Origin: Alphaproteobacteria bacterium HGW-Alphaproteobacteria-14 | GTDB lineage: Bacteria > Pseudomonadota > Alphaproteobacteria > Sphingomonadales > Sphingomonadaceae | Direction of reading: 5' to 3' | Length of the DNA: 59,536 nucleotides | Assembly (NCBI GenBank): GCA_002842925.1 | Contig: PHEL01000035.1 | Coordinates: forward strand, 1-59,536 | In this document: positions 17,413 through 24,968 of the stretch, one piece after another | Numbering within the stretch: position 1 is the first letter of the stretch | Layout of the letters: every line of letters begins with the position of its first letter | The notes under the pieces: generated by a model | What the model was told of the DNA's origin: nothing | What the model saw: the letters and a program-made list of their open reading frames with translations, nothing else | Databases searched by the model: none | Program-made: the position numbers and the translations under genes

Positions 17413-18055
17413 GTCCTACCATGGGCAAATCGGTAGGGAAACCACGGCCTCGGCGCGCGTCTGCCGGGCGGGACGCAAGTCCTACCATGGGCAAATCGGT
17501 AGGGAAACCACGGTAGGGAAACCACGGCATGAAGGTGCTGTCTCCTGCCGCGCTTGCAGTCCTACCATGGGCAAATCGGTAGGGAAACCACGGCGCTCTG
17601 GCGATTGTAGAGCACCCTGCCGCAGTCCTACCATGGGCAAATCGGTAGGGAAACCACGGCGCTGATATCGAAGTCGCGTTGATCACCCTTGTCCTACCAT
17701 GGGCAAATCGGTAGGGAAACCACGGCCGCCAGTGTCAAATTATCGTTGAGTGCGAGGTCCTACCATGGGCAAATCGGTAGGGAAACCACGGCACGGTCGA
17801 TTGCGCACCTGCACCCTCACCGGTCCTACCATGGGCAAATCGGTAGGGAAACCACGGCAAATGAGCCGGTCATTCGTCAATATCCTTTGTCCTACCATGG
17901 GCAAATCGGTAGGGAAACCACGGCTGAAGTTGTGTGTGCTTGACATGCCCTGCAGTCCTACCATGGGCAAATCGGTAGGGAAACCACGGCCTCGGCGCGC
18001 GTCTGCCGGGCGGGACGCAAGTCCTACCATGGGCAAATCGGTAGGGAAACCACAG
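17413..18055 (-). CRISPR. type II-C CRISPR array, 10 repeats and 9 spacers
   Basis: Ten 36-bp repeats start at 17413, 17479, 17559, 17625, 17691, 17757, 17823, 17889, 17955 and 18021, separated by nine spacers of exactly 30 bp. On the minus strand the repeat begins GCCGTGGTTTCCCTACC and ends GGTAGGAC. The strand is assigned from tracrRNA pairing. Repeats are identical except the second, which carries a 15-bp tandem duplication at its right end (17514-17528), and the last, which diverges after ACCACA. Spacer 1 (17449-17478) and spacer 9 (17991-18020) are identical. No spacer was seen to match another place in this window. Which end receives new spacers is not resolved. Confidence 0.98.
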
Positions 18056-18070
18056 GCCCAAATGGGCCTG
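18053..18070. repeat. hairpin abutting the outer end of the CRISPR array
   Basis: CAGGCCC (18053-18059), loop AAAT, GGGCCTG (18064-18070). The hairpin starts within the degenerate end of the last repeat. It could be a leader element for minus-strand array transcription or simply the array boundary. Confidence 0.6.
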
Positions 18071-18114
18071 TCAGGTCGATCGGCGCGGAACGCGCCGAAA
18101 TGCTGCCAGGAGGA

Positions 18115-18457
18115 TACATCGGGATCGGACGCGCGGTTTCTCAGACGACTGCGTCGAGCTCCCTTACGTTCGATTATCGAAAGTAGCCGCAGCGCTCGCC
18201 CCCGGCCTCTTGTTCCCTCGCTCCCAATCAGGATCATGCTTCTTGGATAGATTGAGATAGCGCGCAAAGACTGGCTGCGCGACGGCCTGTGCTTCACGGA
18301 TCGCTTTGATTTCTTCGGCTGCGAGCGGCACCGCAGGAGCAAGGCAAGCCTCGTCGAATTCCCGCAAGGTCTGCTTGTCGATGGCGCCAGCCTCATGGAG
18401 CCCTTCCATCATCTCATGGACGGCTGCTAGCGCCTCGCTTTTATAGGTTCTGGGCAT
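18115..18457 (-). pseudogene. HigA-like antitoxin, frameshifted
   Basis: From the ATG at 18457 the protein runs MPRTYKSEALAAVHEMMEG, then QPVFARYLNLSKK and DWERGNKRPG of an XRE-type antitoxin. It then loses homology and stops at 18164. The expected next motif, ALRLLSIIERKG, is present immediately downstream in another frame. A loss of two bases in the GCGAGCGCTGCGG stretch explains this. The first 17 bp overlap the end of the partner toxin relic. The gene is decayed and lies between the CRISPR array and the plasmid backbone. Confidence 0.82.
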
Positions 18458-18785
18458 CGTCATTCACCTCGAACAATCTTCCCTCATGAACTTCTGCCTC
18501 AATCTGCGCCTGCGTCAGGCCGAGCATAATTCCGGCGACCCGCCTGTAGGTCCGCAATTCGATCGCATTGAGGTTGGCTATGCCGCTCTTGGCGAAGCCA
18601 AAGGCGAACACCGCCCTATCCTCGTGACGAAAGAAGAGCAGCGTGCGGTAACCGCCCGATTTTCCTTCTCCTTGGCGCGCGACACGCTGCTTGATGAGGC
18701 CGCCGCCAAGGTCGGCGTCGATTAAGCCTCGTTTTGCCTGATCGATGGACGCAACTAGTTTCGCGTCACTTATGCCATCATTTCC
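18441..18785 (-). pseudogene. HigB/RelE-like toxin relic without start codon
   Basis: The minus-strand frame reads GISDAKLVASIDQAKRGLID, DADLGGGLIKQRVARQGEGK, SGGYRTLLFFRHEDRAVFAF and GFAKSGIANLNAIELRTYRR, a typical RelE/HigB toxin, and ends at a TAA at 18441-18443 overlapping the antitoxin start. Upstream the frame is closed by a TAA at 18786-18788 and contains no ATG, GTG or TTG at a sensible place. The first roughly 12-15 residues are therefore missing, apparently replaced by the neighbouring gene end. With the frameshifted antitoxin this is a dead toxin-antitoxin pair. Confidence 0.85.
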
Positions 18786-18795
18786 TTATCGACAG

Positions 18796-19302
18796 CTACG
18801 CGAGCGACCTGTTCTGCTCGGCCCGGGCTGCTTGTTCGCGCAGCTGCTTTCGATAGGCGCGCTCCCCATGGAGCTGCCGTACCTCGCGGAAGATCATGGC
18901 AAGCTGGAAAACGGTCATCGGCACGCGCCAGTAGCGGTTTGAGAGCCGTCCCTCGATCTCAGCGAGCAAGTGAGGCCGTTCCCGGTCGGTTGCAGCGACC
19001 AGGGCTGCAGCAATATCGCGGCCGCTGGCAATGCTGTGCATGCGCGCGACGAGTGGGAAGATGGCTGCACCAATAGCTGTCAGGCTGATCGCAGCGACAC
19101 CGGGGATGAACACCTCCCTGCGTTCGGGCGCGACGTCGAGGACGAACGCGGCGAGGGTTGCGATCCCGAATGCGATAATGACGGCCAGCGGCACTGCAAC
19201 CGCGATCGGGTGGCGGCTTGCGAAGAACCGGGCGCGGCTGATGGGACCTGGGTGCGGCAATCCAGCGATAGGCTGGGTATTTGCGGACTGATTGTCGATC
19301 AT
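18796..19302 (-). CDS. small membrane protein of the mobile element, function unknown
   Basis: A 168-residue protein not recognised as a named family. After a polar N-terminus (about 30 residues) it has two hydrophobic segments, near residues 33-55 and 67-88, and then a basic, helix-rich cytoplasmic tail ending with many Arg, Gln and Glu. It lies between a dead toxin gene and the partition genes, in the same direction, so it is probably element cargo. Nothing in it indicates an enzyme. Confidence 0.7.
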   Translation of the reverse strand: MIDNQSANTQPIAGLPHPGPISRARFFASRHPIAVAVPLAVIIAFGIATLAAFVLDVAPERREVFIPGVAAISLTAIGAAIFPLVARMHSIASGRDIAAALVAATDRERPHLLAEIEGRLSNRYWRVPMTVFQLAMIFREVRQLHGERAYRKQLREQAARAEQNRSLA

Positions 19303-19368
19303 GGTGATTCCCTTGTTTGAAGCATCCGGAAGACAGTGCTGATCATGCGCATGATTGAGCGGCGGGCA

Positions 19369-19692
19369 TCAATCGCCCCGCGTGTGATCGAACCCGCCGG
19401 CGCCGGTGCCCGACCATTGATCGAAGCTGCTGCCGGTCGACCCGAAATCATGGTGGTGATGGTCATGACGGTGATGATGGTCGTGGTGGCTGTGGCTGTG
19501 GTGAGTGTGGTGGTCGTCCCGGCGGTCCAGATTCAGGCCGAAGGGGTTGCCTCCCACATCGACACCGCCGATGCCGGGAGTGATCATGGGAAGGCCGGTG
19601 GCGGGGTTGATTCTGGGCCCCTCGTCGATGGGGGAGCTTGGCGGGGTGCTCGAGCTGGTGAACAGGCCGGTCAGCCATTGGAACCGTCGCAT
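19369..19692 (-). CDS. histidine-rich small protein, function unknown
   Basis: A 107-residue protein with GPRINPATGLPMITPGIGGV in its first half and a striking His/Asp tract (DDHHTHHSHSHHDHHHRHDH) at about residues 58-82. The tract could bind Ni, Zn or Cu, but no transporter or metal operon is adjacent. There is no signal peptide. It is encoded on the element strand between the membrane protein and the partition module. Low-complexity coding could also mean weak selection; the opposite-strand frame is a shadow. Confidence 0.6.
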   Translation of the reverse strand: MRRFQWLTGLFTSSSTPPSSPIDEGPRINPATGLPMITPGIGGVDVGGNPFGLNLDRRDDHHTHHSHSHHDHHHRHDHHHHDFGSTGSSFDQWSGTGAGGFDHTRGD

Positions 19693-19747
19693 GGATATCT
19701 CCTGTCATTGAAGGGCTGTTGCACCACGAGCCCTTGGGATGGCGCCT

Positions 19748-19803
19748 ACATGTTCACATGTTCACACGTTCACATGGGCATAGTCTCACATTCTCACTTC
19801 AAC
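19748..19803. repeat. 8-bp phased repeats, cluster A (downstream of the RHH gene)
   Basis: Seven consecutive 8-bp units beginning ACATGTTC, ACATGTTC, ACACGTTC, ACATGGGC, then more degenerate copies. Orientation matches cluster B. It is proposed as a binding array for the ribbon-helix-helix protein. Confidence 0.75.
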
Positions 19804-19849
19804 TCATACCCCTCAAAATCCTGTCTTTTCTCTTGTTCCCCGGGATCGA

Positions 19850-20113
19850 CTAGCGGCCGATAGGGCTCTCGCCATACTTGCGCAGGACGTCGTCGAAGGC
19901 TTCGGCCATCAGGTCCTGAAGGCTGAGACCATGGCGGCGGGCACAGGTGTGCAGGGCAAGCGACAGCTCGGGCGAGAAATAGCCGGAGATCGCCTTGCGG
20001 CCGACGCGGCTCGGCGGGGTCGGAACCTGGGCGACGGATGATGGCGAGGCAGGCGCGGCGGCCTTTGCCTCATCCTTGGGCGTGCGGTCGGCAAGGTTGG
20101 CAAAGCGGTTCAT
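19850..20113 (-). CDS. ribbon-helix-helix partition/repressor protein
   Basis: An 87-residue protein with a basic, flexible N-terminus and a C-terminal ribbon-helix-helix fold. The DNA-reading strand lies in [14 protein letters not shown], followed by two helices ([11 protein letters not shown] and [17 protein letters not shown]). Its ATG overlaps the ParA stop by 4 bp. Small RHH proteins coupled to a ParA ATPase act as the centromere-binding partner and repressor in type Ib or omega/delta partition systems. The 8-bp repeat clusters around both genes fit this. Confidence 0.85.
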   Translation of the reverse strand: MNRFANLADRTPKDEAKAAAPASPSSVAQVPTPPSRVGRKAISGYFSPELSLALHTCARRHGLSLQDLMAEAFDDVLRKYGESPIGR

Positions 20114-20799
20114 GCGGATTTCCTCTCATGGGCCTGAGACTGTGAGCGTGTGGACATGTGGAGCTGTTCACATGCCCACATGTGCAGATGTTCGATCTCG
20201 CAGGCTGCCTTGCCGCCCGCATCGAGCTCAAACACTGTCTGACCGGCTGCGACCGCGTGGCGATAGGCCGCGCGGTCCGGCAGGATGATGGGGCAGGTCT
20301 GGCCGCCGAACCCGGCCACCAGCTCGCGGGCATCGGCATAGATGTGCGGAGCATGGGGCGGCCCGGCGGTGAACACTACGAAGGCGGGACGCGCCAGCAG
20401 CTCGACCAGACGGATGGTCGTGCGCATCGCGACGAGGTCGAAGGCGCTGGGGCGGCAGGGGATCAGCACGAGGTCGGCGCACTCGGCAGCCTTACTGGCG
20501 GCAAGATCGGCGTGCGGCGGCGTGTCGATCACGATCAGCTCAGCACCCTGCTGGGCAGCCGCCGCGATCTTGGCCGGGATGCGCGGCGGGGCGCTGTCGA
20601 TCACCTCCGGCGGCGCGCCTTGCCGCCACTCAGCCCATTGCGAGGCGCTGGCCTGCGGATCGGTGTCGATCAGCAGGCTGATGCGCCCTGTACGGGCGGC
20701 CGCAGTTGCCAGGTGGATCGCCAGCGTGGTCTTACCCGCACCACCCTTCTGGCTGATGATCGCAATTGTTTGGGTGTGAGGATGTGGAGGCGTGGTCAT
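20110..20799 (-). CDS. parA: ParA-family partition ATPase
   Basis: A 229-residue P-loop ATPase with the deviant Walker A KGGAGKT at residues 18-24, [11 protein letters not shown] and [10 protein letters not shown], typical of short ParA proteins without a DNA-binding N-domain. It should drive segregation of the element together with the RHH protein. Its first codons and its last 25 codons are themselves built from the 8-bp repeats, so the termini (HPHTQ and [15 protein letters not shown]) probably reflect DNA-site constraint rather than protein function. GAGGA lies nine bases before the ATG. Confidence 0.92.
   Translation of the reverse strand: MTTPPHPHTQTIAIISQKGGAGKTTLAIHLATAAARTGRISLLIDTDPQASASQWAEWRQGAPPEVIDSAPPRIPAKIAAAAQQGAELIVIDTPPHADLAASKAAECADLVLIPCRPSAFDLVAMRTTIRLVELLARPAFVVFTAGPPHAPHIYADARELVAGFGGQTCPIILPDRAAYRHAVAAGQTVFELDAGGKAACEIEHLHMWACEQLHMSTRSQSQAHERKSA
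20135..20190. repeat. 8-bp phased repeats, cluster B (inside the parA 3' end)
   Basis: Seven 8-bp units in register: TGAGACTG, TGAGCGTG, TGGACATG, TGGAGCTG, TTCACATG, CCCACATG, TGCAGATG. They lie within parA coding sequence just ahead of the RHH gene start and share the CACATG core and orientation of cluster A. Confidence 0.75.
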
Positions 20800-20868
20800 G
20801 TGCGGTGGTCCTCATGTTCACATGTGGGCATGTAAGGCCGTGGAATGGTGGGGACGTGCGGGCGTAGG
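20773..20868. repeat. 8-bp phased repeats, cluster C (parA promoter region)
   Basis: About twelve units with a T at every eighth base from 20777 to 20865, usually as GATGTGG or CATGTGG, the inverse orientation of clusters A and B. The block spans the parA start and upstream region, where binding would repress parA and could also serve as centromere. Confidence 0.75.
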
Positions 20869-20889
20869 GATCCGGGGGCATCATCGCGG

Positions 20890-23862
20890 TCACATCCCGA
20901 AGTCGTAGTCGCGATCGCGCGACAGATCTGGTCCGCTGGACCCGCGCCCCGGTTCGCTGCGCTCGGGCATCCTTTCGAGGGCCAGTTCGCGGTCCTCGTT
21001 TTTGATCGCAGCGTGCAGGTCCTGGCCATTTTCTCGAGCGGTCTCGATCGCACTGCTTTTCTCGCCGGTGCGGGTCTCCACCTGCCGCTCGACGCCTGAT
21101 GGGTTGTCGGTCACCAGGGTCGCGTTCTCCGCGATCCGGGTCACCGCGACCAGGAACGAGGCAGAAGTATTGAGCATCCGCTCGCGCTCGGACATCATGA
21201 TGATGCCGTCCTTGGCGGTCATGCCTTGCGCGACATGGACGTTGATGGCGTAGGCAAGGTCGAGCCGCTCGAGCATCGGATCGCCGCGCGGCAGATCGTG
21301 GAGCTGGCCGTCGCCTGCCTTCACGGTGATCGTGTTGTCGTTGTCATCGATGCGGGCAACATGGGCGATGTCGCCGTTGAGCAAGCCGCGCTCTGCGTCC
21401 TTGGCGGTCCAGCGGATGCGGTCACCCTCGTTCAGGTCGATCTGCTTGCGCTCGAAGATGGTGACCGCGTCGTGCTTGAGGTTGCGGGGTAAGCGATCAG
21501 GATCGAAGCGTCGGATCTCGCCGTCGGGCATGGCGAGTTCGACCTTGCCGTCCTTGATGCCGATAACCGTGCCGCGTTCGCCGCGGGCAAAGCCTTGCGC
21601 GCGCAAGTTGGTCTCGATGGCAACGATGCGCCCGTCCTGATAGCCCTTTAACTGCCGCGCACCCTCGCGGGTGATGGTGACCCGGTCGAGCACCTCCAGC
21701 GTCACCCCACGCTCGCTGATCTCGCCGCGTTCGATCAACGCTTGTTGCGCGGCGGCATTGCCCGCGCTGCGCATCGCACGCCCGGCGGCAAGCAGGATGG
21801 TGTTGTCGCGATCCTCCTTGGGGAGATTGGCCCACATGGCAGCGGCGGCATCGGGGATCTTGCCTGAAGGCACCTCGGTCGTGGCAGGCTGCAGAACCGC
21901 GAAGGCTTCGCCGATATCGCCCTGTTCTAGCGCGCGGTTGATTGCGACCATCTGCGAGGTCTGCGCGCGCAGGTTCTCAGTGATTTTGCTTTTGCCGAGA
22001 TCCTGCTGCTGCAATTGCGCGAACGGCTTGCCCGCTTCGATGGCCGGCAGCTGCTTGATGTCCCCGGCGAGCACCAGCTTACCCACGTCCATCTGGTTGG
22101 CGAGGGTGATGAGCCGCGCGAGCCGGTCTGTGCCGATCTGACTCGCCTCATCCACCATAACCAGCGCACCGGACAGCTCCGCCCTAGTCGCTGCCACCTT
22201 ATCTGCGCTGGCACTGCCATCGATGACACGCCCGTACCGGGCCAAAAACGCATCAACGGTTGATGCCGGACTGGCCGTCTTCTCCCCAAACTCCCGCGCG
22301 ATGCGGCCCACTTGGGACAGCGCCACCACCTGCCGCCCCTCCTCCCGCGCAATGGCTGCAATCGGAGCCAGCGCCGCCGACTTCCCCACACCCGCGCCGC
22401 CCTGTACCAGATGCACGCGGTCTTTGGAGGTGAGGATCGCGACGCCCGCCTGCTCCTGCCCGGCATTGAGGCGACGTAGGCCAATCGCCCGCGCCTGTTC
22501 CTGTAGCCGCGCTACCACACCGTCAGGCGCCGCAATGGGCTGAACGCTGTCTTTGCCCGCCTGCGCCAGGGCGATGACCTTTGTCTCCATGGCCAGGGCC
22601 TGCTCGGTGGTCAGCATGCGGTCGCGATCCGCTGGTCCGCTGCCGACCAGCAAACCGCGCTCCTGCAATAGGTCGATCCGCGCTTCGATCATATCGACGG
22701 TAATCGGTCCCTGCCGTTCGAGGGCTGTCCGGATCAGATCATTGCGGGAGAAGGCTGCCTCGCGCTCGCCAAGTTCCCGGGCGGCCGAGGCAACCGCCTG
22801 CGCCGCGGCAAAGGCTTTGGGTTCGAGCCGCCCAAGCCGCTCTGGAACCATGGGATCCCCATCTTTCGGGGTCAGGCCCATGGCACCGGCGATTGCCATG
22901 CCGCGCTCGCCGATGCCGCGAAGGCCGTCGACGACGCGCGACCAGACAGTCTGCTCCCCCGCAGCACGAGCCATGGCGCTCTCGATCAGCCGCGCAGGAT
23001 CAAAGCCGATGGCGCGGGCTGTCTCCTTCCACGCAGCGACCTGTCGCGCTGCATCGGGCTCCAGTTCCTTCCCGCGCCGCGTGGAAAGCGCCGCCAACTC
23101 GCGTTCTCGGGCACTGCCCCGATCCTCCTTGGCAAGCTCGGCCAGGATCTCGGCGCGGCGGGTTGAGAAGGCTTCGACCGCTTCCCGCGTGACGCCTTTG
23201 ATCTCGAAAGCGCCATCGATGGAATTGCGGGCAGGAACCGTTTCGTAGCCCAAAGCCTCGACACGGCTGCGCAGCTCGGCATTGTGGACTGCCGACAACA
23301 CGTGCTGGGCGCGGTAGAGCTCGTCATTGCGCACCGCATGCCATTTGCCGTCCGAGGCCTTGGTCGCGTTGGCGATGACAGCATGGATGTGGAGCTGCGG
23401 TTCGCCGTTCCTGTTCACATCATGCAGAAAGGTCGCGGCGATCAGGTTGCCGGTGCGTTCGGGCACCTGTCGCCCTAGAGCTGCATCCCAGACCCGGGCT
23501 TCGACAACGTTCTTCTCCGCCCAGCGCAGGGTTGCTGCCACGGAGTCCTTCAAGGCTTCGACCAGACGCTTGTCGCCGCCGAGCATCGCCACCAGCGACA
23601 CGGACTTCGAGGCCGAGAAGGTGAGATCAACGCCGGGGCGGTGAACGCCGTCTCTCCCGGCAATCACCGATCCGTCGGGCAGCCTGCCCTCGAGCACGGC
23701 GGCAAAGGCCGCTTCTTCGACCTTGCCGGTCAGGCCCAACGCCTCGGCACCCCTGCCGAACCACGCGCTGGCATCCTGTGTCTGGTCAGCGGTGTAGTAG
23801 TTGTCGGCCGCGTAATACTCCGCCGCCGATGAGGCCGATCCGACCGAAGCGAGCGTAATCAT
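20890..23862 (-). CDS. MobF-type conjugative relaxase-helicase (TraA/TrwC-like)
   Basis: A 990-residue protein. The relaxase domain has paired tyrosines (Y16, Y17, Y22, Y23), LTFSASKSVSL at 80-90 and the three-His metal site H147, H158, H160. The second half is a RecD-like helicase with Walker A GGAGVGKS (Lys near residue 494) and Walker B MVDEASQIG. It should nick oriT and unwind the transferred strand. All key residues are intact. The ATG overlaps the accessory gene by ATGA. No coupling protein or type IV secretion genes are in the window, so the element is mobilisable, or its transfer genes lie further left. Confidence 0.93.
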   Translation of the reverse strand: MITLASVGSASSAAEYYAADNYYTADQTQDASAWFGRGAEALGLTGKVEEAAFAAVLEGRLPDGSVIAGRDGVHRPGVDLTFSASKSVSLVAMLGGDKRLVEALKDSVAATLRWAEKNVVEARVWDAALGRQVPERTGNLIAATFLHDVNRNGEPQLHIHAVIANATKASDGKWHAVRNDELYRAQHVLSAVHNAELRSRVEALGYETVPARNSIDGAFEIKGVTREAVEAFSTRRAEILAELAKEDRGSARERELAALSTRRGKELEPDAARQVAAWKETARAIGFDPARLIESAMARAAGEQTVWSRVVDGLRGIGERGMAIAGAMGLTPKDGDPMVPERLGRLEPKAFAAAQAVASAARELGEREAAFSRNDLIRTALERQGPITVDMIEARIDLLQERGLLVGSGPADRDRMLTTEQALAMETKVIALAQAGKDSVQPIAAPDGVVARLQEQARAIGLRRLNAGQEQAGVAILTSKDRVHLVQGGAGVGKSAALAPIAAIAREEGRQVVALSQVGRIAREFGEKTASPASTVDAFLARYGRVIDGSASADKVAATRAELSGALVMVDEASQIGTDRLARLITLANQMDVGKLVLAGDIKQLPAIEAGKPFAQLQQQDLGKSKITENLRAQTSQMVAINRALEQGDIGEAFAVLQPATTEVPSGKIPDAAAAMWANLPKEDRDNTILLAAGRAMRSAGNAAAQQALIERGEISERGVTLEVLDRVTITREGARQLKGYQDGRIVAIETNLRAQGFARGERGTVIGIKDGKVELAMPDGEIRRFDPDRLPRNLKHDAVTIFERKQIDLNEGDRIRWTAKDAERGLLNGDIAHVARIDDNDNTITVKAGDGQLHDLPRGDPMLERLDLAYAINVHVAQGMTAKDGIIMMSERERMLNTSASFLVAVTRIAENATLVTDNPSGVERQVETRTGEKSSAIETARENGQDLHAAIKNEDRELALERMPERSEPGRGSSGPDLSRDRDYDFGM

Positions 23863-24641
23863 CGCCGATCCTCATGGGCGATGACGCGCAGGCCGAGATC
23901 GCGCTCCTGCTGGGGCACGCGGCAATCGGTGGTGGCGTATTCCGCTTCGATCAGGCGACACATCTCTGCCGGGCTATCGATCAGCCTGGCAGCCTGCCAC
24001 ACAGACCAGCTGTCCCACAGGTTCGGTGCCATGAGGCCGACAAGGAAACCGAAGACAATCGCCAAGCCTCCGCACGCTGACAGAAACCTGAGCGACAGCA
24101 TGCGATCATCGCCGAGGTAGACTGCGCGTATCTGGCGCGGCTCGCTCGCGAGTGCGATCGACTTGTCGAGCTGTTCGGAGATCTTTGCGAGGTGCGGTTC
24201 GAGCGCCTCGATGAGCCTGGGCTCCAGCGTTTCGAAACCGGCAAGCAGCTTCTCGACCTGCTGGTAGAAGGCCGAGTAAGCCTCCGAGTTGCGTTGCCGG
24301 ATTTGGTTGGCAATGTTCTCATGGGCACGTTGGCTAGCTGCTTCGCCGCCATTCCAGTCCGCCACGAGCTTCCCGAACAGCCGAGCGTTCTCGTTCTGCG
24401 CCCGGTCGAGCTCGACCACGAGGTCACGCAGCTCATGAACAAGAAAGCTGACCGTGGTGTCGAGGCGCGGTGCAGCCTCCTTCTGGAACAGGGCACGGCC
24501 AGCATCGGCGGCCTCAATGAATTCGACGGCCAGATCCCTGAGCAGGGCCGCGTTCGACAGACTCCGTTCGGCCGCGATGGCGCTGAACCGGGTGTAGATG
24601 TCAGATGAGACGCTGGTGTTGAGCTGTTCAAGCTTGGCCAC
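23859..24641 (-). CDS. mobilisation accessory protein with RHH and membrane segment
   Basis: About 260 residues. The first part, beginning (M)AKLEQLNTSVSSDIYTRF, looks like a ribbon-helix-helix or related DNA-binding region; a long coiled coil follows (about residues 60-175), then one hydrophobic segment (around 190-210, AIVFGFLVGLMAP) and a soluble tail. The start is taken as GTG at 24641 because a perfect AAGGAGG lies just upstream; an ATG 27 bp earlier precedes that site. Coupling to the relaxase by ATGA suggests a relaxosome component, perhaps anchoring the oriT complex at the membrane (inference). Confidence 0.75.
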   Translation of the reverse strand: MAKLEQLNTSVSSDIYTRFSAIAAERSLSNAALLRDLAVEFIEAADAGRALFQKEAAPRLDTTVSFLVHELRDLVVELDRAQNENARLFGKLVADWNGGEAASQRAHENIANQIRQRNSEAYSAFYQQVEKLLAGFETLEPRLIEALEPHLAKISEQLDKSIALASEPRQIRAVYLGDDRMLSLRFLSACGGLAIVFGFLVGLMAPNLWDSWSVWQAARLIDSPAEMCRLIEAEYATTDCRVPQQERDLGLRVIAHEDRR

Positions 24642-24968
24642 TGGAACCTCCTTTGATGACAGAGGCAAGAGGCGACCGTCTAGAAATCAACCTGTTGAAA
24701 TATGGCGGTTCTATAGACTGGCTATAGACCGATTGTGCTGCTGGGGCAGCTTTCCCGGCGCGATTATGACCCTGTCTAGAGCCTAGAATGGCGGATTTCT
24801 GCGGGTCTTTGCCCGCCCAGACCACACCGCCACGTAGCGTGGAGTGTGTAATTCTATTTTCCCCGCCGAGCCCTTGTGCCGTCCTGATTTCCGAATTCCA
24901 TGATGGTCTGGAATTCCCGTTGAGACCGCCCCGGCAGGGGGCGCAACAGGCTGATAAGCGGCACCTGG
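24642..24968. other. candidate oriT / mobilisation control region
   Basis: The 327 bp between the accessory gene and repC have no gene but are dense in symmetry. The direct repeat CTATAGAC occurs at 24711 and 24722. Hairpins lie at 24801-24816 (GCGGG/CCCGC) and 24830-24842 (CCACG-TAG-CGTGG), and GAATTCCA/TGGAATTC lies at 24893-24916 with an 8-nt loop. A non-coding, repeat-rich stretch next to a MobF relaxase operon is where oriT is usually found. The nick site cannot be placed by eye. Confidence 0.5.

Noticed and set aside
17449-18020. Self-targeting spacers
   Set aside because: No spacer was recognised elsewhere in the window by eye; a full search was not possible.
17381-18396. Several open frames across the CRISPR array encoding repeated PTMGKSVGKPR or GFPTDLPMVG units
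   Set aside because: They are translations of the 36-bp repeat, kept open by the 66-bp period, not proteins.
19336-19863. Plus-strand open frame opposite the His-rich gene
   Set aside because: Low-complexity Val/Met run created by the complementary His codons; no ribosome site or family.
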